DNA of 64,000 nt from Portulaca oleracea (lineage: Eukaryota; Streptophyta; Magnoliopsida; Caryophyllales; Portulacaceae): the NCBI GenBank assembly GCA_029582165.1, contig CM055870.1, positions 17,176,332-17,240,331 on the forward strand, read 5' to 3'. Shown piece after piece: positions 1-10,979 of this stretch. A program made the position numbers and the translations under genes. A model generated the notes under the pieces. That model had not been told where the DNA came from and searched no databases. It was given only the letters and a program-made list of their open reading frames with translations. How positions within the stretch are numbered: position 1 is the stretch's first letter; the number at the start of each line of letters is the position of its first letter.

Positions 1-2557
1 ACTATTGACCTTTGACATCACATTGTTTCCATTCATGTTTGCAAAAATTCAGGTAATTTTATTTCTCAACCTTGAATGGCTTCCCAAGTTTTCCTTCTTA
101 CTCAAAGATAAAAACCCTACTGCCATATTTCCATACACAAAGTATCAAAGAAGTAGCTGTTGTTGGATGATTTTTGACTCTTTCTTATTTTGTAAACGAA
201 ATTTAAATGTTATAAGTCCGAGCTTCACATTAAAAATCCCTTAATTGAAATTCGCAGGCGAAACTAACATGGAAAAATTCACAGCAAAATCAATGCAAGA
301 AAGCCTCATGCAAAAAGCAAAAAACTCTACTTATTTGGCTGTAATTGATGAAATTAGTAATGTGGTAAGAACTCCCTGACTAAGTTATAGCTATTTTTCC
401 CGACTTTTTTAAGACCAAGTTTGTAAGTAAGTGGTTTAGTTTTTTTTTCTTTTTTTTCTGGTTAAACTCTAGCTTATCCAAGTTTTGAAAATTTGGAATT
501 TTTGATATGGTTGACACATTATGATAGGCTAATTTTTTAATGCAAATTAGTGAATAGCCGAATACAATATTCTTTACTGTGTATCTTCATAATAAGGAGG
601 TAAAACTGAGAAAATCTATGATATCTCTATTTTGTGTTACAACCAAAGCCCAACAAACATATAATGAGCTTCAATATTGAGTTGGTTGAGATGAACTCAA
701 ACAATGAAGGTTATTCAAAGTTCAAACATATAATGAGTTACTGAAATTTAGGAAGGTTTCAAAAAGGTAATTTCTAGCTATTACTTTCTCAAATAGAAAA
801 AATCGCCTATGTGGCACTACATCTGTCATTTTGATTTTAATGCTTTCTTTATTTTCTTTGTTGTAATTTCTAGCTTGCTTTTATGGTCCTGTAAATAAGT
901 CGTATTATTTTTGTCTACTCTATACTTTGTATCTGCATATTATAACCAATATTATCTTGTGTGAGATATTAGTTATAGGCTAGATGACTAGATTTATGAC
1001 AAAAATAGACATTTGTTTAGTTCAGTAGTATTTGTTCATCATTTTCCACCTGTCCTTTCCATTTCATTCATTCATTTTGGTCGATTTTGCATTGAACAAT
1101 CAGTGGGTTTACTAACTTACGATTTTGTTGGCGTTTTTGGTTTGTTAGTGTTTTTCTCAGTTGGTATAAGAAGCTGCTTTCGATCTATCATTGTCACATT
1201 ATTGAAGAGGTAGTTTTTCTAATTTGAGGGTAATTTTCTTCTTTTTGAGGATTTCAATTTTGCATTGTTTTTTCATTGTTTATTATTCATTAATTGCAGC
1301 TTTAGTTGCATCAGTTTGATCCAAAGATGAAATTCTTAGTGATGGTTATATTTGTCGATTTTTGAAGAAATTAATTTCTGAATAGTGAATATCCCCTTTT
1401 CATTTCCCAAAAAAAAAGAGGCTCTATTGAACATTTGAATGATGTCTCTTGTAGAATGAGACTATTGATATTTCAGAGCCAATTTATTCAATTGGTTCAC
1501 GTAGAAGTTGCAATTTCATGCTGAATGATCATACAGTGAGTGCAACCCTCTATAAAATCAAACACACTCAGGTATTTCAGGCTCGACTTTTGAATAAGGC
1601 CATACGGCCCATACCTATGGAGTTACCTTTAGCCTCTACAAGTGGTGCTATGGGTTTTGCGTTCAACTGTATCCATGTTCCCTTTTGTGTTTTCTTTGGG
1701 TTTTGGTATTTTTGGAATTAAATCTTTTTGATGTATCTGCAGTGTGAGTGGTGGGTACTCATTGTTTGTTGGTATTACCAGAGTGAAGGCTGTGTTATTG
1801 CTGTGGTTGAGAGCATTGGTAGCAAGGGGGTTGTGCTTGTAAATGGAATGGTCGTTAAGTAAAGCACCAATCATCTTCTGTATTCTGAAGATGAGGTGGT
1901 TTTTCGAATGGTCAGAAGCCATGTTTATGTATCCTTTAATATGTGTTGATATTTTTAGGCTTTATGCTTGTCCTCAATACTGCTGCAAAGTCTGTCCATC
2001 TATCAGGTTTCTGTCTTGACTATCTATTGAGATCCCTCAGCTATTGATGGTGTTTCTACATTGGCATCTCTTTCAAATTTAAGACCTGATTTAAGCCGTT
2101 GGAAGACTTCTGATCTGAGCACACCCAACACCCACCAAGACAGTGAGCTGTCTACTCATGTTGGTATATAAGATGGTTCAAAGATGGAGCTTGATGGTCT
2201 TGAGGGTAAGCATATTAGTTCTAGAATGCAGTTTTATATCTACAATGTTTATATTAGAATTGTGTTGGTGACTCATATATGAACTCCTCTCTTTGGTGAC
2301 AGCTGGAATCGCAAGAACTGTACCTTGAAGATCATGGGGGTATTTCAACATCTTACAATTATTTTTTATTTTTTGAAGTTCATGGCATGGTAATTACTAG
2401 AGTCAGAAGATTGTAACCTTGCATATTAGCCAAATATTTTACGATTCTTATTATAATCAATCTTTACTGGTGTATGATTGCTCTTATAGTATGTAAACTC
2501 CTTCAAGTTGGTTTTGACAGTGGAAAGCCCGTGCCTTGCACGAGCACCACTAACTAG
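1..2557 (+). other. Gene-like fragments upstream of a Helitron-type end
   Basis: No intact gene is visible. Three short stretches read like old exons. At about 261-362 an open frame beginning MEKFTAKSMQES runs to a GT donor-like site (gtaaga). At about 1465-1565 a frame reads SEPIYSIGSRRS. At about 2045-2170 a frame reads LASLSNLRPDLSRW and then hits stops. Intervening sequence is T-rich like plant introns. I do not recognise the parent gene. The block ends at a Helitron-like 3' terminus, so capture of gene pieces by a Helitron is possible but its 5' end is not identified. Confidence 0.25.
2529..2557 (+). mobile_element. Helitron-like 3' terminus
   Basis: A short GC-rich stem-loop (CGTGC, loop CTT, GCACG) is followed after about 11 nt by CTAG and then a T. 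Helitrons end in CTRR a short distance after such a hairpin and insert before T. Only this end is seen; no Rep/helicase coding sequence is present in the window. Confidence 0.45.
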
Positions 2558-2695
2558 TGTTCTTAAACAGGCCAATTTTAAAATGGGCTTACTTGTTTCT
2601 AATTTGCTGTGGGTGCCCGGGCTTCTAACGTGCCTAAGAGACAGCCTCAATTTCGGCTTTCACACCTAGGAAGAGTTGTAGATAAGTGAAGGGCG

Positions 2696-3520
2696 TGTCG
2701 GGAATGGCCTAACAAAGTTCGATTTATTTGGACTAATCAAGCCAAAGTAATATGATGATCATATGACTTGCTAGAGACATCCACCTCCATGATCTATAAT
2801 TAAATGTGTTTAATTATAACTATATTATTTGGTCCTACTGGATCACATAAGTCAGTGCCCGAGAACAATGTATGTAGACAAAATAACATAGTGATAGTAT
2901 TATTTTGGTGAGTGTTAGAGTTGATTTCATGGAGAAATCAACTCACCACGGACCATGGTAGGTGTACCACTAACTGTGGTGTAGTCCTTTGGTGATGTCG
3001 GTTTCTGGACCACAACAAGCACCGTGGTCAAGTACCATGGACTGTGGTGAACCCCGGATACGCATTCCAAATAAGTCGGTTATGAAGGGGAAATTTTCCC
3101 CTTCTCCAAGAAACCCAAACACTATAAATATTAGTTTTCCCTGTGAGACTCATAATCAACTGTTTGAGAATTCTAGAAATATACTAGAGTGATTTTCTAA
3201 GTTCCTCTCTTTGTTAGTATAACAGTTATTATTGTTGTTTCCTGAAACAATCTACAAAATAACCTAAACACATACATCTTAGATTGAGATCAACTTCAAT
3301 CAGGTCGAGCTAGCAATCGAGTTTTCAGAGTGTTGCGTGGACCTACGGTAAAGGATTTTTGCATTGGAATCTCAAAGGTCAACATCTGCATCAGCCAGAT
3401 TGTATAATACTAAGTCTATGCAATTGCAATTTCCTGGGTGATTAATTGTTTATAATTGTTATGAATATTCCGCCAATTAATACATATATGTTTAGGAAAT
3501 AGATCATCTAAAACCCAACA
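2696..3520 (+). mobile_element. Copia-type LTR, followed by a primer-binding site
   Basis: The 825-bp segment begins TGTCGGG and ends CCCAACA, giving the short inverted TG...CA termini of an LTR. Directly after it, gtgatatcaaagct (3521-3534) resembles the initiator-methionine tRNA primer site TGGTATCAGAGC used by copia elements. A TATA-like motif (actataaatatt, about 3120) lies inside. About 200 bp of leader-like sequence follows and then recognisable structure is lost, so this is a 5' remnant of a truncated element. No target duplication could be tested because the 3' end is missing. Confidence 0.6.
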
Positions 3521-3534
3521 GTGATATCAAAGCT
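3521..3534 (+). other. Primer-binding site, degenerate iMet-tRNA type
   Basis: The sequence gtgatatcaaagct abuts the CA end of the preceding LTR and differs at a few bases from the copia consensus TGGTATCAGAGC. This position and similarity define the preceding unit as a 5' LTR. Confidence 0.5.
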
Positions 3535-4231
3535 ATCAATCGCATGCTAATGTTTTATGCCTAATTCATATATAATTTTGTCAATTGTTGAATTATATTA
3601 TGGATTTGCTAGATTAGGTTTTATGCCCAAATCCTGAAGCTTTATGGAAGTGGTAGATTAGGTTTATTCTTGCCTAACCTTATCCGATTCTCTAAGAAAA
3701 CACTCAAACCAAAGTCAATATTTGAATAATAAAATATCTTTATGCTACCCCTAACTTACTTACCATAAATTTTATCCTTTACTTTTCCTTTCCTCACCTT
3801 ACCAAACCTAACTTGATCATACTTCTAAAGAATAGGGTCTTAACTCTATCTTTGCAAATCCACAACCAGAATTGGAATGTTCGGGAAATAGATGGAGATT
3901 GAATAACACCTGGAATGAGGTCATTAAACCAGACATGGCTCTGAGACTGGAATTTCCAGAGGATCATGATATGTCTAAGCCCATCCGATCCCATTTAAGG
4001 CCTGCTTTAGTGCAGCCTGCTTAGGCCCAGGGAAAAAAATATCTAGTCTAGCTCGAACTTGACCCGTTCAAGAGTGAGCCGAAACCGGCGTCCTGATATG
4101 TTGCCCATCCCTACTGGTGATCAATTTATCAAGAGTTTTTCCATAGTTGTCCGTATAGAGAAGGGAAAAACAAGAAAGAAAGATTACAATTTCAAATAAA
4201 ACATCATTGAAGAAATGACCCCGATTGACCA

Positions 4232-5369
4232 TGTTAGGACTAGGGTCAAGGACATTACTTCTACATACACCAAGGAGCTCACACGGAGTTTTGATATGAA
4301 AGACAAATTTACAAAAGCAAGAAAGGGAAGTATCTTGTGCTCCATTTTATCCAGATTCCACCCTGCAGAACCAAGGTCCTCAACAACACACTTCATGATG
4401 CCCTCATCGCATTCCCTATGGAGAACATCCGTCTGTGGATTTTTGATTGAGAGCGCCAAAATTGCAAACTCACTCAGTGGAGTATCTCGCCTTTAATTCT
4501 TTCTAAGTTTTGATAGATGTGATTGATATTACAAACGTCTCTTTCATGTATGCAGAATATTTGGAGAAAGAGAACTTGGAAAGACCTTCTCAAAATGTCG
4601 GCATCCGAATCTGAAAAAGAATCCAAATCTTATTATAATTGGATGCATCCAAAATGGGAAAGAATCAACCCTAGCCATTGTTGTGCAAAAGGAAAGAGAT
4701 CAAGGACACCAAGTATGGAAGTGTACATATCCGGTATAAATCAAATTATCAAGAAGGAAGGAGTTTGAAGGATTTCCAATTAAGAAATAGAGGACAACAA
4801 AGAAAATCAAGCTATATAGTTATATAGCTGTTGACCACCAACAAGGAAGGATATCCGCAAGAAGGCTATAAATCACCTCATTACCTCAAGCTGAAACATT
4901 CATTCGATTCCAAGTGAAGAAATTGAGAGAAGTGTTGTAGGAAATCAGTGAGTGATTTCTGAGTGTATAACCAATTGATATTGGTGAGAGTGTACCCACT
5001 GGATGACATCTGGTAGGTTGTAGCCGAGGACCTCAGCGAATAGTGTAACAGAAACTAAGTGTTGTAGTTTCTATGAGTGATGATTACCAACACATGGTTG
5101 GTGGAATCTTTCCTCTAAAATCGCTGCTATGACAACTTAGTTGGGATACTAGCTCCACTGTAACTGTCTTAAGGACATTAGCAATAGGATAGTGAGACTA
5201 TTTGTAACCATCTCAGTGTAACGTTTTCTGATTTGCACTTAATAATATAAGTCCTTTTGTTATACTGTGTTTAAAGCCTTAACGATAAGTTAAGATTTGT
5301 CACTAACATCTTCATTGAGTGTGCAGAATGGCAATAACCCTATTCACCCCCTTCTCTAGGGTTCTTTCA
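4232..5369 (+). mobile_element. Probable solo LTR, copia type
   Basis: The segment starts tgttaggactagggtcaagg and ends ttcacccccttctctagggttctttca. The middle (gatttctgagtgtataaccaa and the following repeated acc/gg stretches) is similar in order to the LTRs of the complete copia-type element at 31912-37732, whose ends are tgttgaagac and tctcaaca. Flanking bases are gacca on the left and aacca on the right, a 4 of 5 match for a target duplication. The open frames at 4215-4496 and 4523-4768 lie inside it and are not treated as genes. Confidence 0.5.
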
Positions 5370-5691
5370 AACCATACAATCACTCACAATATCTTAAGTA
5401 TACCACCTACACCATACAGGGGGTAGCTTCACTCTATACATCAAATCAAACAAGGGATCCATTTCTTCAAAGTCTCCCACAAACATCAAATAAATATCCT
5501 CATCTTTGTGGACATGATTAGCTTAGCTTAATTGATTTAATCCGCAATCATTAATTTTTCAATATTCAATTCAAATATGTAATTTGTCACTAACAAAAGT
5601 GAATAACATTGGGTTTATTTTATGAATAAATATGCGATGGACTAACTATTGGCTTCATCTTACGAATAAAGGTGGGATGAATTCTCGTTTA

Positions 5692-5906
5692 GGCACCGTT
5701 CTTTTGTGCGTTAACGCACCCAAACGCAGCAAAATCAATAAAACCTAACGCATGGCAAACACAAGATAACGTAACTTATCACAATTTTCTATTCACTTCT
5801 ACTCACCTTTTTATTATTTCCTACCGCAATCCAACGCAACCCAAACGCAACTTATCGAAACGCAAACGCAACGCAACGCAAACGCAACACACAAAAGAAC
5901 GGTGCC
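5692..5906. mobile_element. Tourist-like MITE (variant interior)
   Basis: Inverted termini ggcaccgttcttttgtg and cacaaaagaacggtgcc bound 215 bp rich in aacgcaacgcaa repeats. The ends belong to the same GTTCTTTT family as six other copies here. Left flank tta versus right flank gta fits a slightly mutated 3-bp target site of PIF/Harbinger type. Confidence 0.65.
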
Positions 5907-6048
5907 GTAATATCTTTGCTTATTTTTTCAGGGCCTTGTCTTCTGATATATTTGCTCACATTTGGAGGTAAATGTCACAATTTGTAGGAACATTTATCAG
6001 GCTTATCCATTTATATATAATAGATTTTTTCTTTGACACTCGTATTAA

Positions 6049-6318
6049 GACTCTGTTCTTTTATGTGATGGGTTGCGATGTTGTATCACACTGCACCGTA
6101 CTACACTTTTTAATTTCTATCACACTTAACCACAATCATTATGAATACATCTTTTTACTTTTCTCTCTACTCATTTTCTACTCTACTTTTCACATTCTCT
6201 CTCCTCACCTACCACAACGCTCACCACAATTCATCACACTTTTTCAAATTTCACCGCACCGCACCACACTGCACCATACCATTACCATATCACACCAACC
6301 GTATAAAAGAACGAGGCC
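6049..6318. mobile_element. Tourist-like MITE
   Basis: A 270-bp element has inverted termini gactctgttcttttatg and ataaaagaacgaggcc, with a perfect TAA duplication on both sides (6046-6048 and 6319-6321). The 3-bp TWA target and non-coding interior fit the PIF/Harbinger-derived Tourist class. Open frames inside are shadows of the CA-rich interior. Confidence 0.8.
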
Positions 6319-7166
6319 TAATAAAATCAAGTATTAATTAAACACAAATCTCTTAATATCTCAATGGAGTTGAGGTTTTTGATTTGAAGCCTCAAACTTG
6401 GCAGTTATTAGACATATTTGTTTAGTAGGTACGACCCTATGTAGGAAAATACGGAGCACAAAATTGAACAATCTAAACTTGTGACCCAAATTAAGCCACA
6501 AGAAACTCCTAATTAAATCTTTAATGATTTCCCCCCAAATATTAAAATGCATACTTTGAAATATCTTTTTCCTGTATGCAACAAGTACACCCAACATGTG
6601 GTTTTCAGCTAAAAACGCCAGCTTGCAAAATAAGTAAACAAATCTAAAATTCAAAGTTTTTTTTTATTAAAAAAAAAGCAAAAGTGTTTTTTTCTTCTTC
6701 TTTGTTGTCGTGAGGTTGTGAAAAGTTTAATATCTTGAAGGTAGGAACGATTCTTGACCATACGATGATTAATTAACAAATGTTATCAGGATCTTAATTA
6801 CTCCAAAAATAAGTGGTTATGATTAAACAATGTTGGCATTAATTGATTAATCAAGTATGTTGGCTTTCTAAGTTGATGAATATTTATATAATTATTTAAG
6901 TACAGACGTCTGTTAGTGGTTTCAATTCCAGTTAATTTTGTATCATATGAATTTGATCTGAATGATTTACCCCATGTTACGTATTTAATATTACTTAATT
7001 GTCAATCATCAGACAGCCAAGAGCACTAATTAGAAACCGAAGCTCTCACGGAATTACTACACAATGATCATGCGACAGATTGCTAAGATTTGTTGGGGTT
7101 AGGATTCACAATAATTCTAGTTTTGAAAAATTAGAAGCTCTAATATTTAATAATTAACGAGACTAA

Positions 7167-7432
7167 CCTTGTTATTTCATACAGTTGGTTGCAGTGTGAT
7201 AATGCGATGGAATTTGAAAAAGTGTGGTGAATTGTGGTGAGTTATGATGAATTGTGGTAAGAATTATGGTAAGTGTGGTAGGTGAAGAGAGAAAATATGA
7301 AAAGTAGAAGAGAAAAGTGAAGAAATATATTGGTAATGATTGTGATGAAGTATGGTGAAGTGTGATAGAAACTAAAGACCTACGGTACGATGCGGTACCG
7401 CACATCAATCTACCACATAAAATAACGAGGCC
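7167..7432. mobile_element. Tourist-like MITE
   Basis: A 266-bp member of the same family, ending aaaataacgaggcc, flanked by TAA on both sides (7164-7166, 7433-7435). Its GTGGTAAG/TTGTGGTGA interior is in the opposite orientation to the 6049 copy. Confidence 0.75.
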
Positions 7433-7487
7433 TAAATAAAGCCTTTTGCCTATGTAAATGTCACTTGTTTGGCGTTTGTAAATTTTA

Positions 7488-7803
7488 GGCCCTATTCTTT
7501 TATGCGGTTGGTTGGCTGCGGTGCCACATCATACCACAATTTGCCACATTCCACCACAACCCACCACAATCCACCATAATCTATCACAACCCATTACAAT
7601 CTACTTTTTCTAATTACTTTATCTCATTTTTTCCAATTACAATTTCACATTTTCCAACACATTTACAATTATTAAAATCAAAACTCACCACAACTTTGCA
7701 CAACCCACCACAATTGTACCAAACCCACCACAATTCACTTCAATTCCACCACACCACACCGCATCGCACCACATCGCAATCGGCCGTATAAAAGAACGGG
7801 GAC
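7488..7803. mobile_element. Tourist-like MITE
   Basis: Another copy, 316 bp, with termini ggccctattcttttatgcgg and ccgtataaaagaacggggac. The left flank is TTA; the right flank has decayed. The interior is a run of caccacaa-type repeats. Confidence 0.7.
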
Positions 7804-7914
7804 AATTCAGGTGGAATCCTAATTATATAGTTATCTAATCATGCGTTCCCTATAAATTATATACTTGGGTTGATAAAAATGAGAATGAAATAAGATTATA
7901 CTTCCTCTACCACT

Positions 7915-8330
7915 AACAAGATCAAAAATTTGAATGTGTCTTGCTCGAACTAAATCTGGTTTGATCATCAATTTTTGTCCGAATTTAATTCAGTCATGTT
8001 TAATTCTAAAATCGGGTTGGGTTTGGAGTGAGAAATTCAAATGTCCGAATTTTGTGTTAAATTTAGGTTCAGACAAATTTGGATAATGCCTGAACCCTGA
8101 AATTCGGACAAATATTGAAATTGTGTCTAAATGTAGCGTAGATTTGAGTTTGAATATATTTATTCGGACAGATCCAGTTTTGGACAAATTCGGAATATTC
8201 GTGTCCGAGTTTGAACATCACAAAATGTTCAAATTTGAAATTCGGACAGAGTTTGGGTTTGTGCATTTTGTCCAAATGTTCCGATTGTCTAAACCTAATT
8301 TGGTCCGAACCCGATTTTTTGTCACTACTA
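7915..8330. repeat. Low-confidence hAT-like decayed repeat
   Basis: The block is full of permutations of ccgaatt, ccgaaccc and aaattcgg on both strands and ends acccgattttttgtcactacta, similar in style to termini of non-autonomous hAT elements. I could not define a clean inverted pair or an 8-bp target duplication. Several open frames here are by-products of the repeat. Confidence 0.25.
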
Positions 8331-8519
8331 ACTCCCTCCTTTACCTAATATTTATTGTCTGGAGATTCGCATAGTCAATTTTTAAATTTTTTATTGCAAA
8401 TTTTTCAATAGACGTAATAATTATCATGTAAAACTAGTATTTATTTTTTTCTGTTGCGAATCTATCTCCATATTTTCATTTTGGGGTTTTTAGATTTCAA
8501 TATTTTCAAAATTTTATCA

Positions 8520-8927
8520 TTCTTACCTCCAAAAAGGTTATGAAGTGTAGTTACTAAAATAATTTTTAGACTCCCCCCAAGAAAGGTCATGAAGTGTAAT
8601 TACTAAATGAATTTTGAGATTTTTTTCAGTATACGAATACTTATTGTGATTTTTTCAAGGAATAAAAGGGGAAAATCATGAATATTAAAAAAATTGAAAA
8701 CATTTGAAACAAAGTTTGTAAATTTATTACAAATTGTGATGAAGTGTTGTGCTGAGTTTGAGAGTAAACACAAGTCAAAATTCACGATTATTGGAATACG
8801 ATTATTGGAATATGATGGTCCAAAATATTCAATTTCGTATTTTTTTGAAACTGGTAACATGCAAAAATAACGTAGAAATTATTATCGTTCAATTCCTAAA
8901 TATTGAGATTATTGGAATATGATTTTC
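8520..8927. mobile_element. Decayed Mutator-like MITE, third family copy
   Basis: The interior (gaagtgtagttactaaaataattttt, then agttttgag-type and aaattcattac-type motifs) follows the same order as the copies at 23090-23626 and 44177-44694. The right end gagattattggaatatgattttcc matches their terminal repeat with several changes. The left end is not clear. Confidence 0.4.
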
Positions 8928-9933
8928 CAATAAAAAATCAGAGAGTATATAATATATTATTTTTCATATTATGTTCAATTATTTATATAATGTCTATAAC
9001 ATTGCTAACAATACTGTGAACAATAGTAATATACACAAGTTGGTATTTGCACCAACAATAACAATAGTAACACACTCTCTTTATTTTTTTTATCTAATTC
9101 TTAAATTTTTATATCGTACGTCACTTTACAATTCTAACAACATATCGATTATTATCATTCTTGTTTAACCAGAACATTGATTGAATCAAACTCTAAAACT
9201 TAATTTTCAATCTAATTACCACATAATTTTTGATAATATTGATTTTTTCTATAACCCTCCAACTGAGGACGTATCATTTTCATTCTTAAATAATAATGAT
9301 TACTTATTAAGAAAACGATAATTTTGGTGAAAAACAAATTGTAGAAATTCCTATTTAAGACTTATGAGGTAGGCGACCTTGTCACAATCCCAAAGAAAGG
9401 ACAAAACATTGGAAGGTTCATGCACAAGCCTAGGTTTCCCTCTCCTTTTTCAACCCAGAAGGATTCAAATTCAATCAACGTCTATTGTCTTTTATGTATA
9501 TATATATTTCGTTTAATTTACTCTACTCTAATTTAAGCTTTAAAATAAATAAATTTGTGTCCCCATCAAAATAAAATAAAATAAAATTTGTGACTCACAA
9601 GTTCAAAACCATTTTCATTCACAAGAAAAATAAAACAACCAAAGTCGTTGTTTTGATATTCTCCAAATTCCACGTTCCACCATAAACTCATCTGAGCCCA
9701 CTAAAATATCCAACTAGTACATCCCATATTAAAATCTACTTCCTCTAAAAAAAGAAAAAAAAGAAAAGAACCCTACTACTGATTTTGTGCTTCACATCTC
9801 TTCTCACGGTGTACATTCTTTTTGATGAATTTGTGTTTTGAATTTCAAACAAAAAAAAAAAAATCCTAATTCGACTTTTTAGATTTTTTAAAATATTTTT
9901 TGTTCTGGTATTGTTTGGCACTAGTAGAGTAGT
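8928..9933. other. Intergenic, 3' flank of BBX32
   Basis: AT-rich DNA with no supported gene. It would contain the 3' untranslated region and polyadenylation region of the minus-strand BBX32 gene at its right edge; I could not choose a specific poly(A) signal. Confidence 0.4.
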
Positions 9934-10632
9934 CTAGCTTTCAGCCCAGCCTTCCTCGTGATCGTCACGTGAGCGTCTGCGTTTGATGGCACGCGCGAGG
10001 CGGGACTCTGTGGCCAGAATCAGCTTAGCTGGCACCCCCGAGATCTGTTCCAACCTCCTCAGAATCCGACACGTGTCCGCACCATTGCCTAGGCAGCAGC
10101 ATACTCTCATCCCCACCCAAAACGACGCCGCTAAGGACACACGGAAGGGCAAAACCGTCATTCTGTCCAAGCAACCGCCTAGCAACTCCACCGCCGTCGT
10201 GACAACCTTCCAGCTCTTCCTCTCATCCACCGACATCCGCCTGCACCAGTTCCCCAAAACGCCCTCCACCTTGAAATCCACCGCCGGAGTCGATCTCTTC
10301 TTCTCTGTCCTCTTCCTTGTCACCGCCTCCTCCTCGGTGGTGCTCGACACGCACGAAGACGACGACGACAGGCAGTCGTCGTCTTCGCCGCCGTCCAAAT
10401 CCTCCGGCGAGCACGATTTGCAGAGGCTCGGTGAGATTCCGGCGGAAGATAGCCGGAAATCGTCACGATTCCCGCACTTGGAGCAGATAACGGAGCGAAT
10501 ATGACGGGCGGCAAGGAAGTTAACGTTGTGGACTTTGGCGTCGCAACTCCAGCAGAGGCAGGCCTTGTCGTTATCACAGTACACCGTGGCTTCCTTCTTC
10601 TTGCAGAGCTCGCAGAACTTGGGTTCAGCCAT
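9934..10632 (-). CDS. BBX32: B-box zinc finger protein 32 (BBX32-like), single exon
   Basis: A 232-residue open frame starts at ATG 10632 and ends at TAG 9934-9936. Residues 7-44 form one B-box: C7, C10, C19, D22, C27, C30, H35, H44 with the canonical C-x2-C-x8-C-x2-D-x4-C-x2-C-x4-H-x8-H spacing. A second, incomplete pair set (C50/C53, C71/C74) follows. No CCT domain is present. The C-terminal part (NWCRRM near 130, LAASFWVGM, RLARAIKRRR, and the end EEGWAES) matches the arrangement of Arabidopsis BBX32, which is about 225 residues. In Arabidopsis BBX32 acts in the nucleus, binding BBX21/STH2 to dampen HY5-linked photomorphogenesis, and affects flowering through COL3; the same role here is inference. 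The coding region is GC-richer than its surroundings, as expected for a conserved gene. The antisense 173-aa frame is a shadow. Confidence 0.9.
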   Translation of the reverse strand: MAEPKFCELCKKKEATVYCDNDKACLCWSCDAKVHNVNFLAARHIRSVICSKCGNRDDFRLSSAGISPSLCKSCSPEDLDGGEDDDCLSSSSSCVSSTTEEEAVTRKRTEKKRSTPAVDFKVEGVLGNWCRRMSVDERKSWKVVTTAVELLGGCLDRMTVLPFRVSLAASFWVGMRVCCCLGNGADTCRILRRLEQISGVPAKLILATESRLARAIKRRRSRDDHEEGWAES

Positions 10633-10790
10633 TTTCGCCAGGAGAATGAGCTCGATCTAGGGTTAGGGTTTGGGTTTTGCTTTGATTTCCTGTGGAAGAG
10701 ATCTAGAGAGAGAATCTATGTTAGAGAGAGAGAGAGAGATGAAGAAGGAGGAGGAGTCGTGGAATGGAATGCTACCAAGGAGGGAGAAAA
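10633..10790 (-). promoter_or_regulatory. BBX32: BBX32 5' leader with CT-rich tract
   Basis: Upstream of the ATG, read on the minus strand, lies a pyrimidine-rich leader with a (CT)n run at 10722-10740. CT tracts are common in plant core promoters and 5' leaders. The sequence immediately before the ATG (ggcgaaaATGG) is a favourable start context, which supports the chosen start. Confidence 0.55.
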
Positions 10791-10805
10791 ATAGAATAAG
10801 TAGAG

Positions 10806-10818
10806 AGTATATAAATAC
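10806..10818 (-). promoter_or_regulatory. BBX32: TATA-like box for BBX32
   Basis: On the minus strand the sequence reads cgtatttatatac, about 175-185 bp before the ATG and just upstream of the CT-rich leader. It is the best TATA-like element in the right place. The transcription start is not determined. Confidence 0.45.
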
Positions 10819-10979
10819 GGGTGTGGTGTGGCTCTTGTGAAAGAGAGAGAGGAGGTGAGAATCAAGGCTTCTTTTGTCCACAAAAACCTCGTTCCTCTCG
10901 AAACACACATTTTTATTTTTAATTTTAACCTCCCACGTCCCCTCTTTTTATTTTGTCTCCACATTTTGTTTTTCAATTT

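Noticed and set aside
6141..6341. Small frames in the GTTCTTTT elements (also at 7172-7408 and 43749-44067)
   Set aside because: They repeat with the MITE family and come from caccacaa-type interiors, not from protein selection.
9983..10504. A 173-aa plus-strand frame opposite BBX32
   Set aside because: It is antisense to a recognised conserved gene and carries no family motif; GC-rich coding DNA often leaves such open antisense frames.
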